Positions 1-6,160 of a stretch of DNA of 9,680 nt are shown piece by piece. Made by a program: the position numbers and the translations under genes. This DNA comes from Alphaproteobacteria bacterium (GTDB taxonomy: Bacteria > Pseudomonadota > Alphaproteobacteria > Micavibrionales > UBA2020), in contig JAGLRU010000305.1 in NCBI GenBank assembly GCA_023136145.1, positions 1-9,680 on the forward strand, in the 5' to 3' direction. The notes beneath the pieces are model-generated. The model saw only the letters and a list, made by a program, of their open reading frames with translations, was not told the origin of the DNA and did not search any database. Numbering within the stretch: the first letter of the stretch is position 1; every line of letters starts with the position of its first letter.

Positions 1-1219
1 AGAGAAAAGCATCTATGCCGTCAAACTCTTCGCGCAACGTACCTTCAACGTGATCAACAGTGTGATAAAGTCCTGTATAAGTCTCAATCAAACGGCGACC
101 AAGTATCTTGACGGAGCCGGGTTCGCAGATACGCGCTTTGTCGTTGCGGTCAACATCCGTACACATAGTCAACTCTGCTTCATCTTTTTTGGAGTTTAGA
201 AGAGCTTGAAGGATTTTTGAGTCTTCCATTACAGCCGCCTGACCGGGCGTTTTGCTGCGCCGCGTGGTTCCTGCGATGGGACATGATTCGACTCGCTTTC
301 CTTCCACGCGCACAAACATTTCCGGTGATGCGCCAACTAGCTGCTCGTCTCCCATTTGAATTAGAAATTCATAGGGTGATGGATTGACGCGGCGAATATT
401 GCGGAAGAGATCGGATGTGCGTCCGTCAAACGGTGCATGGAACTTCCGGCTTAGTATAAGTTCGAAAACATCACCCTTGCGGATATGTTCTTTTGCCTGA
501 GAAACTATTGCAGCATAGTCGGTATCGCTGATATTGCTCGTAATTTCTGGATCGCTGCTTTTGTATGGAGCTGAGGTTACAGGTGCTCTTGCTTTATGCT
601 CCACGCCTTTTGTGCTTATATCTCCAAGACTGAATTCAAAATTCCGGCAGTATGTGATTTCCTTGCGGTGATCCAAAATATAGATACGGTCAGGGATAAA
701 AAGACAGAATAACTTATGCCGTTTTTCGCGAGAGTTTTTCAGCGGTATTGGATTAAAACAAAACAAAAAGTCATATTTAAAAGCACCGTAAAATCCGGCG
801 AAATTCTCGCTGTGTATTGTGTAGCGCATAATATGACGCAACGGTGAAAGAGGTGATGGCTGTTTGGAACGAGCTTCCTCAGCAAAGCAATGTTTTGCTT
901 GTTTTATCGAGCAACACAGGAAAACTTTATCAGCATGACTAACTTTAAAATCTTCAGTAGGGTGCAGCTTGAATACTTCCTGCAAAATCTGAAGAAGTTT
1001 CTCGCCACGCGCAGTAAGGGCGTGAAACTCCGTACGGTCGGTGAACCCCAGAATTTCAATGGGAGGTGCGTCAAAGCCAATATCCCATCTTGAATAGCGT
1101 CCGGGATAATCGGTATCGGATGCTAGATATACGCCTTTGGTGACATCAAGGCTATCCAGCAGAAAATCGAGACTGTGTGAGTTATAATCAAGAGCTGTAT
1201 CATTGTAAGTGATCTTCAT
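1..1219 (-). CDS. trpE: Anthranilate synthase component I, probably fused TrpE(G) type (5' part only)
   Basis: Makes anthranilate from chorismate and an amino donor, the first committed step of tryptophan synthesis, in the cytoplasm. The frame is open from the ATG at 1219 to the left edge, giving 406 residues. An in-frame TAG lies eight codons upstream with no ATG between, so this start is the only ATG choice; its ribosome site is weak. Visible motifs are YPGRYSRWD (residues 38-46), CPIAGT (313-318), NSKKDEAELTMCTDVDRNDK (342-361, the chorismate/metal-binding block) and HTVDHVEG (386-393, containing the catalytic His). From memory of the family, YPGRYxRWD and the overall layout match the rhizobial TrpE(G), in which a glutamine amidotransferase domain is fused at the C-terminus. 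That half would lie beyond the left edge, so the fusion is inferred. The N-terminus is about 20-30 residues shorter than in the Sinorhizobium protein. Expression is probably controlled through the trpL leader at 1324-1392. Confidence 0.95.
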   Translation of the reverse strand, partial: MKITYNDTALDYNSHSLDFLLDSLDVTKGVYLASDTDYPGRYSRWDIGFDAPPIEILGFTDRTEFHALTARGEKLLQILQEVFKLHPTEDFKVSHADKVFLCCSIKQAKHCFAEEARSKQPSPLSPLRHIMRYTIHSENFAGFYGAFKYDFLFCFNPIPLKNSREKRHKLFCLFIPDRIYILDHRKEITYCRNFEFSLGDISTKGVEHKARAPVTSAPYKSSDPEITSNISDTDYAAIVSQAKEHIRKGDVFELILSRKFHAPFDGRTSDLFRNIRRVNPSPYEFLIQMGDEQLVGASPEMFVRVEGKRVESCPIAGTTRRSKTPGQAAVMEDSKILQALLNSKKDEAELTMCTDVDRNDKARICEPGSVKILGRRLIETYTGLYHTVDHVEGTLREEFDGIDAFL

Positions 1220-1326
1220 AAGTGTGCACCCGGAGATAAAATGCTATACAAACACGGTAGCCCTTACAGGGCAGTGATGCGTAATTTAAAGTACAAATTG
1301 TTGAGAAAAAAGAAAAATTAGGGCTA
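1220..1326 (-). promoter_or_regulatory. Candidate trp attenuator between trpL and trpE
   Basis: In the minus-strand transcript, UAGCCCU (1326-1320), which begins with the trpL stop codon, is perfectly complementary over 7 bases to AGGGCUA (1264-1258). That same segment can instead form a local 5-bp hairpin GCCCU-GUA-AGGGC (1272-1260). The two pairings exclude each other. A ribosome at the stop codon would cover the upstream partner, whereas one stalled at the first Trp codon would leave it free, as in tryptophan attenuation. However, the local hairpin is short with a 3-base loop and is followed only by a weak U-rich stretch. The best U-run (1316-1304) comes directly after the leader stop with no strong stem before it. 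The mechanism (termination or translation control) is therefore unresolved. Confidence 0.4.
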
Positions 1327-1392
1327 AGTTCGCCAACAGATGCGCCAGATTGTGTAAACAGGAGCAACAACAATGCTTTTATTCTTCTTCAT
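1324..1392 (-). CDS. trpL: trp operon leader peptide TrpL, leaderless
   Basis: This 22-residue ORF begins MKKNKSIVV and ends IWRICWRT then TAG, with Trp at positions 16 and 20. Two Trp codons in so short an ORF upstream of trpE is the mark of a tryptophan attenuation leader; the WRT ending recalls E. coli TrpL by eye only. There is no room for a ribosome-binding site. The ATG starts 8 bases downstream of the -10 hexamer, exactly where transcription should begin, so the mRNA would start with AUG. From memory of the literature, the Sinorhizobium meliloti trpL is also leaderless, which makes this a good match for an alphaproteobacterium. The Trp codons here are separated by three codons rather than in a run. 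Too short for most gene finders. Chance occurrence is possible but unlikely given the three coinciding signals. Confidence 0.7.
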   Translation of the reverse strand: MKKNKSIVVAPVYTIWRICWRT

Positions 1393-1399
1393 AAGAGAA

Positions 1400-1428
1400 A
1401 TTCAAACATTATTTTTGTGAAATGTCAA
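1400..1428 (-). promoter_or_regulatory. Promoter for trpL-trpE
   Basis: On the minus strand, a perfect -35 hexamer TTGACA (1428-1423) is followed by a 17-base spacer and a -10 hexamer TTGAAT (1405-1400, 4 of 6 matches to TATAAT). The expected start of transcription, 7-8 bases further on, coincides with the A of the trpL ATG at 1392. Confidence 0.65.
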
Positions 1429-1487
1429 TCGGCGTATTTTCGTAAAGATTTTAAATTATGGATCTAAGAAAACAGATATTTCTGAAT

Positions 1488-1548
1488 TTGACTTTTGGGA
1501 GGATAAGATTGACAATGTAAAGAATTGATTAACATTTATAGATATAAC
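1488..1548 (+). promoter_or_regulatory. Candidate promoter region for dps
   Basis: This AT-rich stretch lies in the divergent gap between trpL and dps. One reading is TTGACT (1488-1493), 17 bases, GACAAT (1511-1516). Another uses the perfect TTGACA at 1509-1514 with TATAGA or TATAAC at 1537-1548, but the spacing is then too long (22 or more). Neither is convincing alone. No clear OxyR or Fur site was seen. Confidence 0.3.
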
Positions 1549-1575
1549 AGAAATAATCATAAAAGGAGAAAACTC

Positions 1576-2046
1576 ATGTCAGCCGTACCAGAACTCAAAA
1601 CGCAACCTAGCTCAGTAATTGACCTTCTTAATCAGTCTTTAGCAGGAGCCATAGACCTCAAATTGCAAGCCAAGCAGGCACACTGGAACGTTAAAGGAGA
1701 GAATTTCATCGCTCTGCATGAATTGTTCGATACAGTATCAGCTCAAGCCGATGGCTATGCGGACATGATAGCCGAACGCGCTGTGCAATTGGGTGGAATC
1801 GCTCAAGGCACCGTCCAAACGATTGCAAGAGATACAAAACTCGCCGTTTATCCCGTAGATATGCATGATAGTCAGCGACATGTTAAAGCACTTAGTACAG
1901 CTATGAGCACCCTTGCGGATTTTCTGCGGAGTGCCATTGATAGTTCCGATGAAAGTGGAGACGCTGTTACTGCCGATCTGTTGACGGAAGCAACACGTGG
2001 TCTTGATAAGCTGCGCTGGTTCGTTGAGTCGCATATTTCTGCGTAA
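1576..2046 (+). CDS. dps: Dps ferritin-like DNA-binding protein
   Basis: A protein of 156 residues that should form a dodecameric shell, oxidise Fe(II) with hydrogen peroxide, store the iron and shield DNA in starvation or oxidative stress. The family block KQAHWNVKGENFIALHELFD is followed by DMIAERAVQLGG. The ferroxidase ligands H36, H48, D52, D63 and E67 have the same spacing as those I recall for E. coli Dps (51, 63, 67, 78, 82). The start at 1576 is chosen because AAGGAG (1563-1568) lies 7 bases upstream and because the mature family length fits; a TTG in frame at 1525 would add 17 basic residues unlike the family. The N-terminal tail has only one Lys (residue 8), so DNA binding through a basic tail, as in E. 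coli, is uncertain. It stands alone, divergent from trpL-trpE and convergent with the prepilin peptidase gene. Confidence 0.95.
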   Translation: MSAVPELKTQPSSVIDLLNQSLAGAIDLKLQAKQAHWNVKGENFIALHELFDTVSAQADGYADMIAERAVQLGGIAQGTVQTIARDTKLAVYPVDMHDSQRHVKALSTAMSTLADFLRSAIDSSDESGDAVTADLLTEATRGLDKLRWFVESHISA

Positions 2047-2101
2047 GTTAAACACTGTTAAAGAATTTTTTTATAGTCATTCCGCAATATTTATCGGATG
2101 A
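2047..2101. terminator. Possible weak terminator between convergent dps and prepilin peptidase genes
   Basis: Just after the dps stop, an imperfect palindrome (2048-2062, TTAAAC/GTTAAA with mismatches) is followed by seven T (2066-2072), which could end dps transcription. A second stem, TCAT-CCG with CGG-ATGA (2077-2101, one bulged T), overlaps the stop codon of the peptidase gene but has no T-run on either strand. Neither is a strong terminator. Confidence 0.3.
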
Positions 2102-2885
2102 TAAATGCTGGAGGGAAAAACCATAAAACTGTGATAAATGCGATTATCAGCGATGGCCCGAATGGAAATTCAGTTTCACCCGTATGCTTTTTCCAAATTG
2201 TCGATAATATGATACCGGATACTCCCGAAACAATCATAAACAGTGCTGCTGCGTCAGCCGAAATCCCCATCCAAAATCCAGCGGCGGCAAAAAATTTAAC
2301 ATCCCCTAGCCCCATCGGTTCCCGTTTCATCGCTATCATCACTACCTGCCTTAGCAAGAATGACCCCAATCCATAGAACACCACACCGCCAAATGCCCCC
2401 ACCCCTTTTTCCATGAAAAAAGTCAGAAAAGCATCGTTCAAGGTGGAATTAACACAAAGTACCGCCACGCCCGTCAAAAAAATCGAGAGGTTAAGGCTGT
2501 CAGGAATAATTTTATAACGCAAGTCGATATCAATGATGCTGACGATGACTGGTGCCAGCGCGAAAATCAGAATCGTCTCTATCCTGATCCCATAGACAAA
2601 ATAGAAAAGCAAACAAACAGCTAGCGTCGCCAATTCGATCAGCGGATACTGCCAGCCAATAAGTGCCCGACAATGCCGGCATTTTCCTCTAAGAAAAATC
2701 CAGGAAAATAGAGGGACAAGATCAGCCATGCCCAAATTCCGATGACAAGAAGGGCATTGTGAGCGTTTTATAGTCACGATTGATAAATCACGCGGCAGAC
2801 GATAAGAAAGTGCCGTCGCAAAACTGCCAAGCACCAGCCCAAGAAAAACTGTAACGGCTAGATCAAAGACAGCCACAAAACTCAC
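2091..2885 (-). CDS. pilD: Prepilin peptidase (type IV leader peptidase, PilD/GspO family)
   Basis: Inner-membrane aspartic protease of family A24 that cleaves the leader of type IV prepilins or pseudopilins and usually N-methylates the new N-terminus. Its 264 residues are the full family length. The N-terminal methylation domain has both zinc-type cysteine pairs, CPSC (44-47) and CRHC (69-72). The first catalytic Asp is in IDIDLRYKIIPD (118-129) and the second in GLGD (D195). FPFGPSL near the C-terminus is also family-typical, and about six to eight hydrophobic segments are present. The start is GTG, inside a GTGA overlap with the stop of the TPR gene upstream, so translation is probably coupled; there is no clear ribosome site of its own. 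It is the last gene of the operon and would process pilins encoded elsewhere. The bifunctional form (peptidase plus methyltransferase) is inferred from the intact cysteines. Confidence 0.95.
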   Translation of the reverse strand: MSFVAVFDLAVTVFLGLVLGSFATALSYRLPRDLSIVTIKRSQCPSCHRNLGMADLVPLFSWIFLRGKCRHCRALIGWQYPLIELATLAVCLLFYFVYGIRIETILIFALAPVIVSIIDIDLRYKIIPDSLNLSIFLTGVAVLCVNSTLNDAFLTFFMEKGVGAFGGVVFYGLGSFLLRQVVMIAMKREPMGLGDVKFFAAAGFWMGISADAAALFMIVSGVSGIILSTIWKKHTGETEFPFGPSLIIAFITVLWFFPPAFIIR

Positions 2886-4243
2886 CGGATAACAGAGAGA
2901 CGGTTTTTGACCGTTTCAACCGGAAAATTCCGATCAAGAATCCCATCCTCTGCCAAAAGAAGTATCTGACGGTAAATATCCGCCGCTTTAATCGTTTTTC
3001 CCATCCGGTCATAAACAATCGCCCTGTTATAAAGGATATTCGAGTTTCCTGGCTTCAGAGCATCCGCCATCTCAAGATATTTCAAGGCATTTTCGTAATC
3101 CCCCACCGAGCCATACACAATTCCAAGCTGAGCCGTAACATCCGCATTAAATGGAGAAACATCCCGCAGCCGTAGAAGTCTTTCAATGGCTTCATCGGGT
3201 TCTTGCTTGTTCAGCAGACCAAGCATATTGGTCAATGCTTCTACATTTTTTGGATTTCTCTCGACAATCTCCTCATAAGCTGACATAGCGAGAGGTATCT
3301 GTCCCATCTTTTGAAGAGCAACAGCTCGACCCATCGATACGTTCTCATTCCACGAACCTATCTTATAAAGCTCCTCGAAAAGTCCAAGAGCGGCAAGATA
3401 ACGGCCATGAGACAATGCAGTACGAGCAGCAGTCAATTGTGAAATCGCATCCTTAGCACTATGATCCTTCCTGACCACCAGATACTTCTCCGGCAATGTC
3501 CTGATATCCGCAGGATGAGAAAGGATGTCCGTGACAACAAGCCCCTTGTACGCCTCGTCATCAACCGTTCCACTAAAAGCCCCAATGCCAGCAGAGGAGG
3601 GTGGACTTAAAGAATCAAGCAATACAGCATTCTGCACAATAGCCCATTCGGCAGATGTTGGTTCAACGCTTTCTTCCTTAGACATTGGTTCGGTGCTTTC
3701 TTCCTTCCCGGATGCTAACGATGGTTTATCTTCCTGTGGGCTTTTCACAGAATCTGTAACAACCTCTTTTTTCTTATCAGAGGGATCCTCCCCCAGATTG
3801 TCAGAGATAGCCTCAACCAAAGATGATTCATCCGGCATAGGAGGAGATTCCACAGCAACATCCGAAACAGTCACCTCCTCATCCAGAGACAGCGGCAGTT
3901 GTTCTTGAGGAGCCGCAACAAGTGGCGATGGATCAGAGGCAGGCATCGCAAAATTATCATCTTCCCCGATTGCAAGAACGTCTATCGGCATAGATTCTTG
4001 TGTCTGAGGAGCAACGACTGGCAACTGTTCCGCAATGGCAAGACGCATCAAGTAGATATTATTATTCTCTCCAGAACCGATCAGATAAAAACCGCCTCCG
4101 ACAACTCCGCCGATCATGAGAATGCTCATAAACAGCAAAAAGAGCCTTTTTCCTTTTCCATTCTCTGGGAAGCATTTGATAGCTTTTCCTTCTTTGAGAG
4201 ATCCGCCAATCCCGTCATCATTTTTCCTGTTAAAAAAATTCAT
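2882..4243 (-). CDS. Membrane-anchored TPR protein, MshN-like
   Basis: A protein of 453 residues with a short basic cytoplasmic N-terminus, one membrane segment (about 33-55), a long acidic Pro/Ser/Glu-rich linker (about 60-230), and a C-terminal array of about four to five tetratricopeptide repeats (about 265-435; for example AAL-LFEELYKIG, AMSAYEEIVERNPKN, NALKYLEMADALKPGN, AADIYRQILLL). The topology puts the TPRs in the periplasm, where such domains bind protein partners. MshN of the MSHA pilus system has the same layout, from memory, and holds the equivalent place in its operon. The linker carries a tandem duplication, KEESTEPMS then KEESVEPTS (180-197). The ATG overlaps the stop of the ABC ATPase gene (ATGA), and its own stop overlaps the peptidase start. 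Role in pilus assembly is inferred from context; sequence identity to MshN could not be tested. Confidence 0.75.
   Translation of the reverse strand: MNFFNRKNDDGIGGSLKEGKAIKCFPENGKGKRLFLLFMSILMIGGVVGGGFYLIGSGENNNIYLMRLAIAEQLPVVAPQTQESMPIDVLAIGEDDNFAMPASDPSPLVAAPQEQLPLSLDEEVTVSDVAVESPPMPDESSLVEAISDNLGEDPSDKKKEVVTDSVKSPQEDKPSLASGKEESTEPMSKEESVEPTSAEWAIVQNAVLLDSLSPPSSAGIGAFSGTVDDEAYKGLVVTDILSHPADIRTLPEKYLVVRKDHSAKDAISQLTAARTALSHGRYLAALGLFEELYKIGSWNENVSMGRAVALQKMGQIPLAMSAYEEIVERNPKNVEALTNMLGLLNKQEPDEAIERLLRLRDVSPFNADVTAQLGIVYGSVGDYENALKYLEMADALKPGNSNILYNRAIVYDRMGKTIKAADIYRQILLLAEDGILDRNFPVETVKNRLSVIR
3653..3706 (-). repeat. Two tandem 27-base units inside the TPR-protein linker
   Basis: Two in-frame 27-base units (3706-3680 and 3679-3653) encode KEESTEPMS and KEESVEPTS. 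They sit in the disordered acidic linker. This probably arose by slippage or unequal crossing-over and adds length without changing the folded domains. Confidence 0.75.
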
Positions 4244-5016
4244 GATTTATAGACCTTTGTTGAATCATCGATAATTTTAAGAAAGGCACGTTCCAGATTA
4301 TCTTTTTGAGCTTTCTCTTTCATCTCAGCAGGGGAACCGAGAAACTTTATGGTTTGATCGTGAATTACGCCGACCCGATCACATATCTCATCCATATCCG
4401 CCAGAATATGCGAGCTTAGAAACACAGTCATCCCCAAAGAACGGCAAGCCATGATTTCATCTTTCACCAAAACACGCGCACGAGGGTCAAGCCCCGTCAT
4501 CGGCTCATCCAAAATCAGCAAAGGGCATTCGGTGAGCCATGTCCCCAGCAGCCCGATCTTCTGGCGCATTCCTTTGGAGTATGTATTTACACGGCAACGC
4601 AATGCCTCGCGTGACAGGGAAATCTTGTCCGCTGCCGCCAACACGTCCTCCTCTATAAACGGATGCTTGTAAAGATCCAGCGAGAACTTCAGAAACTCCA
4701 GCCCACTTAAGAAAAACGGAGGCTCGAATTTTTCCGGCAGGTACGCAATCATGGATTTACCTGCGGGATCAAGGGTCTCCTTCCCGAATATAGCAACTGA
4801 TCCGGAAGAAGCCTCCATAAGACCCAAAATGATTTTGATAAGCGTCGTTTTTCCAACACCGTTCAAACCAATCAGACCGAAAGTCTCTCCTGTCCGAACA
4901 TCAAAAGAAATGTCCTCAATAACGTTGCCACGACCATAGCCCGCCGTTACCCCGCTGATTTTGATGGCATTCGTTGAAGGAGATGCCTGAATCTTTTTCG
5001 TTACTGATGCTGTCAT
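4240..5016 (-). CDS. ABC transporter ATP-binding protein inside the pilus/secretion operon
   Basis: A complete nucleotide-binding domain of 258 residues: Walker A GLNGVGKTT (50-58), a YLPE element where the Q-loop is expected (92-95, Glu in place of Gln, common in the NatA/GldA-like subfamily), signature YSKGMRQ (146-152), Walker B LLILDEP (166-172, catalytic E171), D-loop GLDP (175-178) and switch His in SSH (203). All catalytic parts are present, so it should hydrolyse ATP. It has no membrane segments and must work with a separate membrane protein. No permease gene is in the window. The ATG overlaps the stop of the PilP-like gene, and its stop overlaps the TPR gene start, which ties it to the pilus machine. 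The known parallel is Myxococcus PilH, an ABC ATPase in the pil cluster with the permease PilI (from memory). Function here is inferred; it could instead serve an unrelated ABC-2 exporter. Confidence 0.93.
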   Translation of the reverse strand: MTASVTKKIQASPSTNAIKISGVTAGYGRGNVIEDISFDVRTGETFGLIGLNGVGKTTLIKIILGLMEASSGSVAIFGKETLDPAGKSMIAYLPEKFEPPFFLSGLEFLKFSLDLYKHPFIEEDVLAAADKISLSREALRCRVNTYSKGMRQKIGLLGTWLTECPLLILDEPMTGLDPRARVLVKDEIMACRSLGMTVFLSSHILADMDEICDRVGVIHDQTIKFLGSPAEMKEKAQKDNLERAFLKIIDDSTKVYKS

Positions 5017-5504
5017 TGCCCACCCGGTAACAGAATGCCTGTCGGAATATCATACGTCTGGTGCGGCCTGAGCGTAATTGAAATAACCCTGTTCAGTCCA
5101 ATATCATACCATTTAAGATCAACTTTTGAGGAATCTCTGACTTCAATATCAATAATTTCCGGCAAAAGCTTTTCTGGTGTCACCTTCTGACCATTCATCC
5201 AGACGATCCAATCTTCCGCAGTGCGGTATACAACTCCAGAAACGCGAATAATACGATGAGCAGGTATATCACCCTTCGCCATTCCCAGCGTTGCGTTACT
5301 CGATGTTTTTCCACTTAAGGCGCGTTGTATCGTAACAAGTTCCATTGGAGTCATGAAAAAAGAGCTTCTGAAAAAATCACTAGATTTTTTAACTGAAGGA
5401 TCTTCAACAGACGCAACTGGTATCTGGGCGGTCACCATTCCCCCCAACAAGGTTCCGCAGAGAAGCAAAATAACGATAATTGTCTTTCGTATCCATTTAC
5501 CCAT
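5013..5504 (-). CDS. Small exported protein resembling PilP/GspC-HR/MshK
   Basis: A protein of 163 residues with an N-terminal signal segment (charged start, hydrophobic 9-24, likely signal peptidase I cleavage after VTA; the Cys in LLLC is not in a proper lipobox). The C-terminal half (about 85-155) has short beta-strand patterns around DWIVWMNGQKVTPEKLLPEI and VDLKW, ending in TLRPHQ. This suits the small beta-domain (homology region) with which PilP, GspC or MshK link the inner-membrane platform to the secretin. Family placement is by pattern and position, not by firm similarity. The start is taken as the ATG at 5504, which overlaps the preceding stop as TGATG and has AGGGGG about 5 bases upstream. 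A TTG one codon earlier would be only 2 bases from that site. Confidence 0.65.
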   Translation of the reverse strand: MGKWIRKTIIVILLLCGTLLGGMVTAQIPVASVEDPSVKKSSDFFRSSFFMTPMELVTIQRALSGKTSSNATLGMAKGDIPAHRIIRVSGVVYRTAEDWIVWMNGQKVTPEKLLPEIIDIEVRDSSKVDLKWYDIGLNRVISITLRPHQTYDIPTGILLPGGQ

Positions 5505-6160
5505 CAACGCCCCCTGAATCCGGCTGTCGCTGGCTTTTCAGTCACCTTCGGAACCAATGTCATCCAGTCGAAAGTGAGACTCGAATCCACAAAACTGACA
5601 GACTTGCCCATTGCTATTTTACTCAGTGCTGCTTCCGTAACCTCCCCCGTCCTTTTAATCTCGAAATTCTGGAAGCGAGTGTGCTCTGGAAAAGCATCAG
5701 CAAGTAATTGAAGAAAAATATATACGTTGCTATCCAAAGGCGACACAATTTTCTCGACCTTGATACGGCTACTGACCAAACTATAATTCATTCTGGCGGC
5801 GTTAGCGTTCGGTACATCCTTCAGATTTTCTATCGTGAAGGAAAAAGAGGTGATTTGACTTTTCTTGCGCACCTCCTCCAGCAAACGTCCAATCATAAAA
5901 CGATCCTGAACCAGAAAAAAACCTTTGTCTTTCAACGTCTGGTATTTCGGCTGGTTTTCTTTCAAAGAATTTACTTCCCTTTGAATATTCATAATTTTGT
6001 TCTGTAAAGATGATATCTGAGCACTAACTGCGTTCAAGTGCATCTGAGCCTCATCCCGCATCGGAGCAAGACCAAGAAAATAACTGGATGCCACAAGCAG
6101 GTTAATCCCCATAAAACAAAGAAACAAGATGATGCGTCTGAGGCCTATCAGCTTAATCAT
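5504..6160 (-). CDS. PilO/GspM/MshJ-like inner-membrane platform protein
   Basis: A protein of 218 residues with one membrane segment near the N-terminus (about 9-30), a heptad-like coiled coil (about 35-75, with MHLNAVSAQISSLQNKIMNI) and a C-terminal periplasmic domain (about 80-200) of the alternating helix/strand kind seen in PilO and GspM. In those systems this protein pairs with PilN or GspL to form the inner-membrane platform that joins the cytoplasmic ATPase side to the periplasm. Assigned from topology, length and position between the GspL-like and PilP-like genes; the primary sequence is poorly conserved in this family. The ATG overlaps the upstream stop (ATGA) and the stop overlaps the next start. 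Confidence 0.75.
   Translation of the reverse strand: MIKLIGLRRIILFLCFMGINLLVASSYFLGLAPMRDEAQMHLNAVSAQISSLQNKIMNIQREVNSLKENQPKYQTLKDKGFFLVQDRFMIGRLLEEVRKKSQITSFSFTIENLKDVPNANAARMNYSLVSSRIKVEKIVSPLDSNVYIFLQLLADAFPEHTRFQNFEIKRTGEVTEAALSKIAMGKSVSFVDSSLTFDWMTLVPKVTEKPATAGFRGR

Noticed and set aside
890..1093. 67-residue open frame on the plus strand
   Set aside because: It lies wholly antisense to trpE, whose motifs are unmistakable, and has no ribosome site.
1473..1484. Short inverted repeat CAGA-tatt-TCTG in the trpL-dps gap
   Set aside because: Arms of only four bases are expected by chance, and no known operator pattern fits.
1525..1575. Longer dps start at a TTG
   Set aside because: The added 17 residues are basic and unlike Dps, and a strong AAGGAG precedes the ATG at 1576.
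3525..3908. 127-residue Ser/Thr-rich open frame on the plus strand
   Set aside because: It is the antisense image of the acidic low-complexity linker of the TPR protein; composition alone explains the open frame.
3899..4252. 117-residue open frame on the plus strand
   Set aside because: Antisense to the N-terminus of the TPR protein, with no family features or ribosome site.
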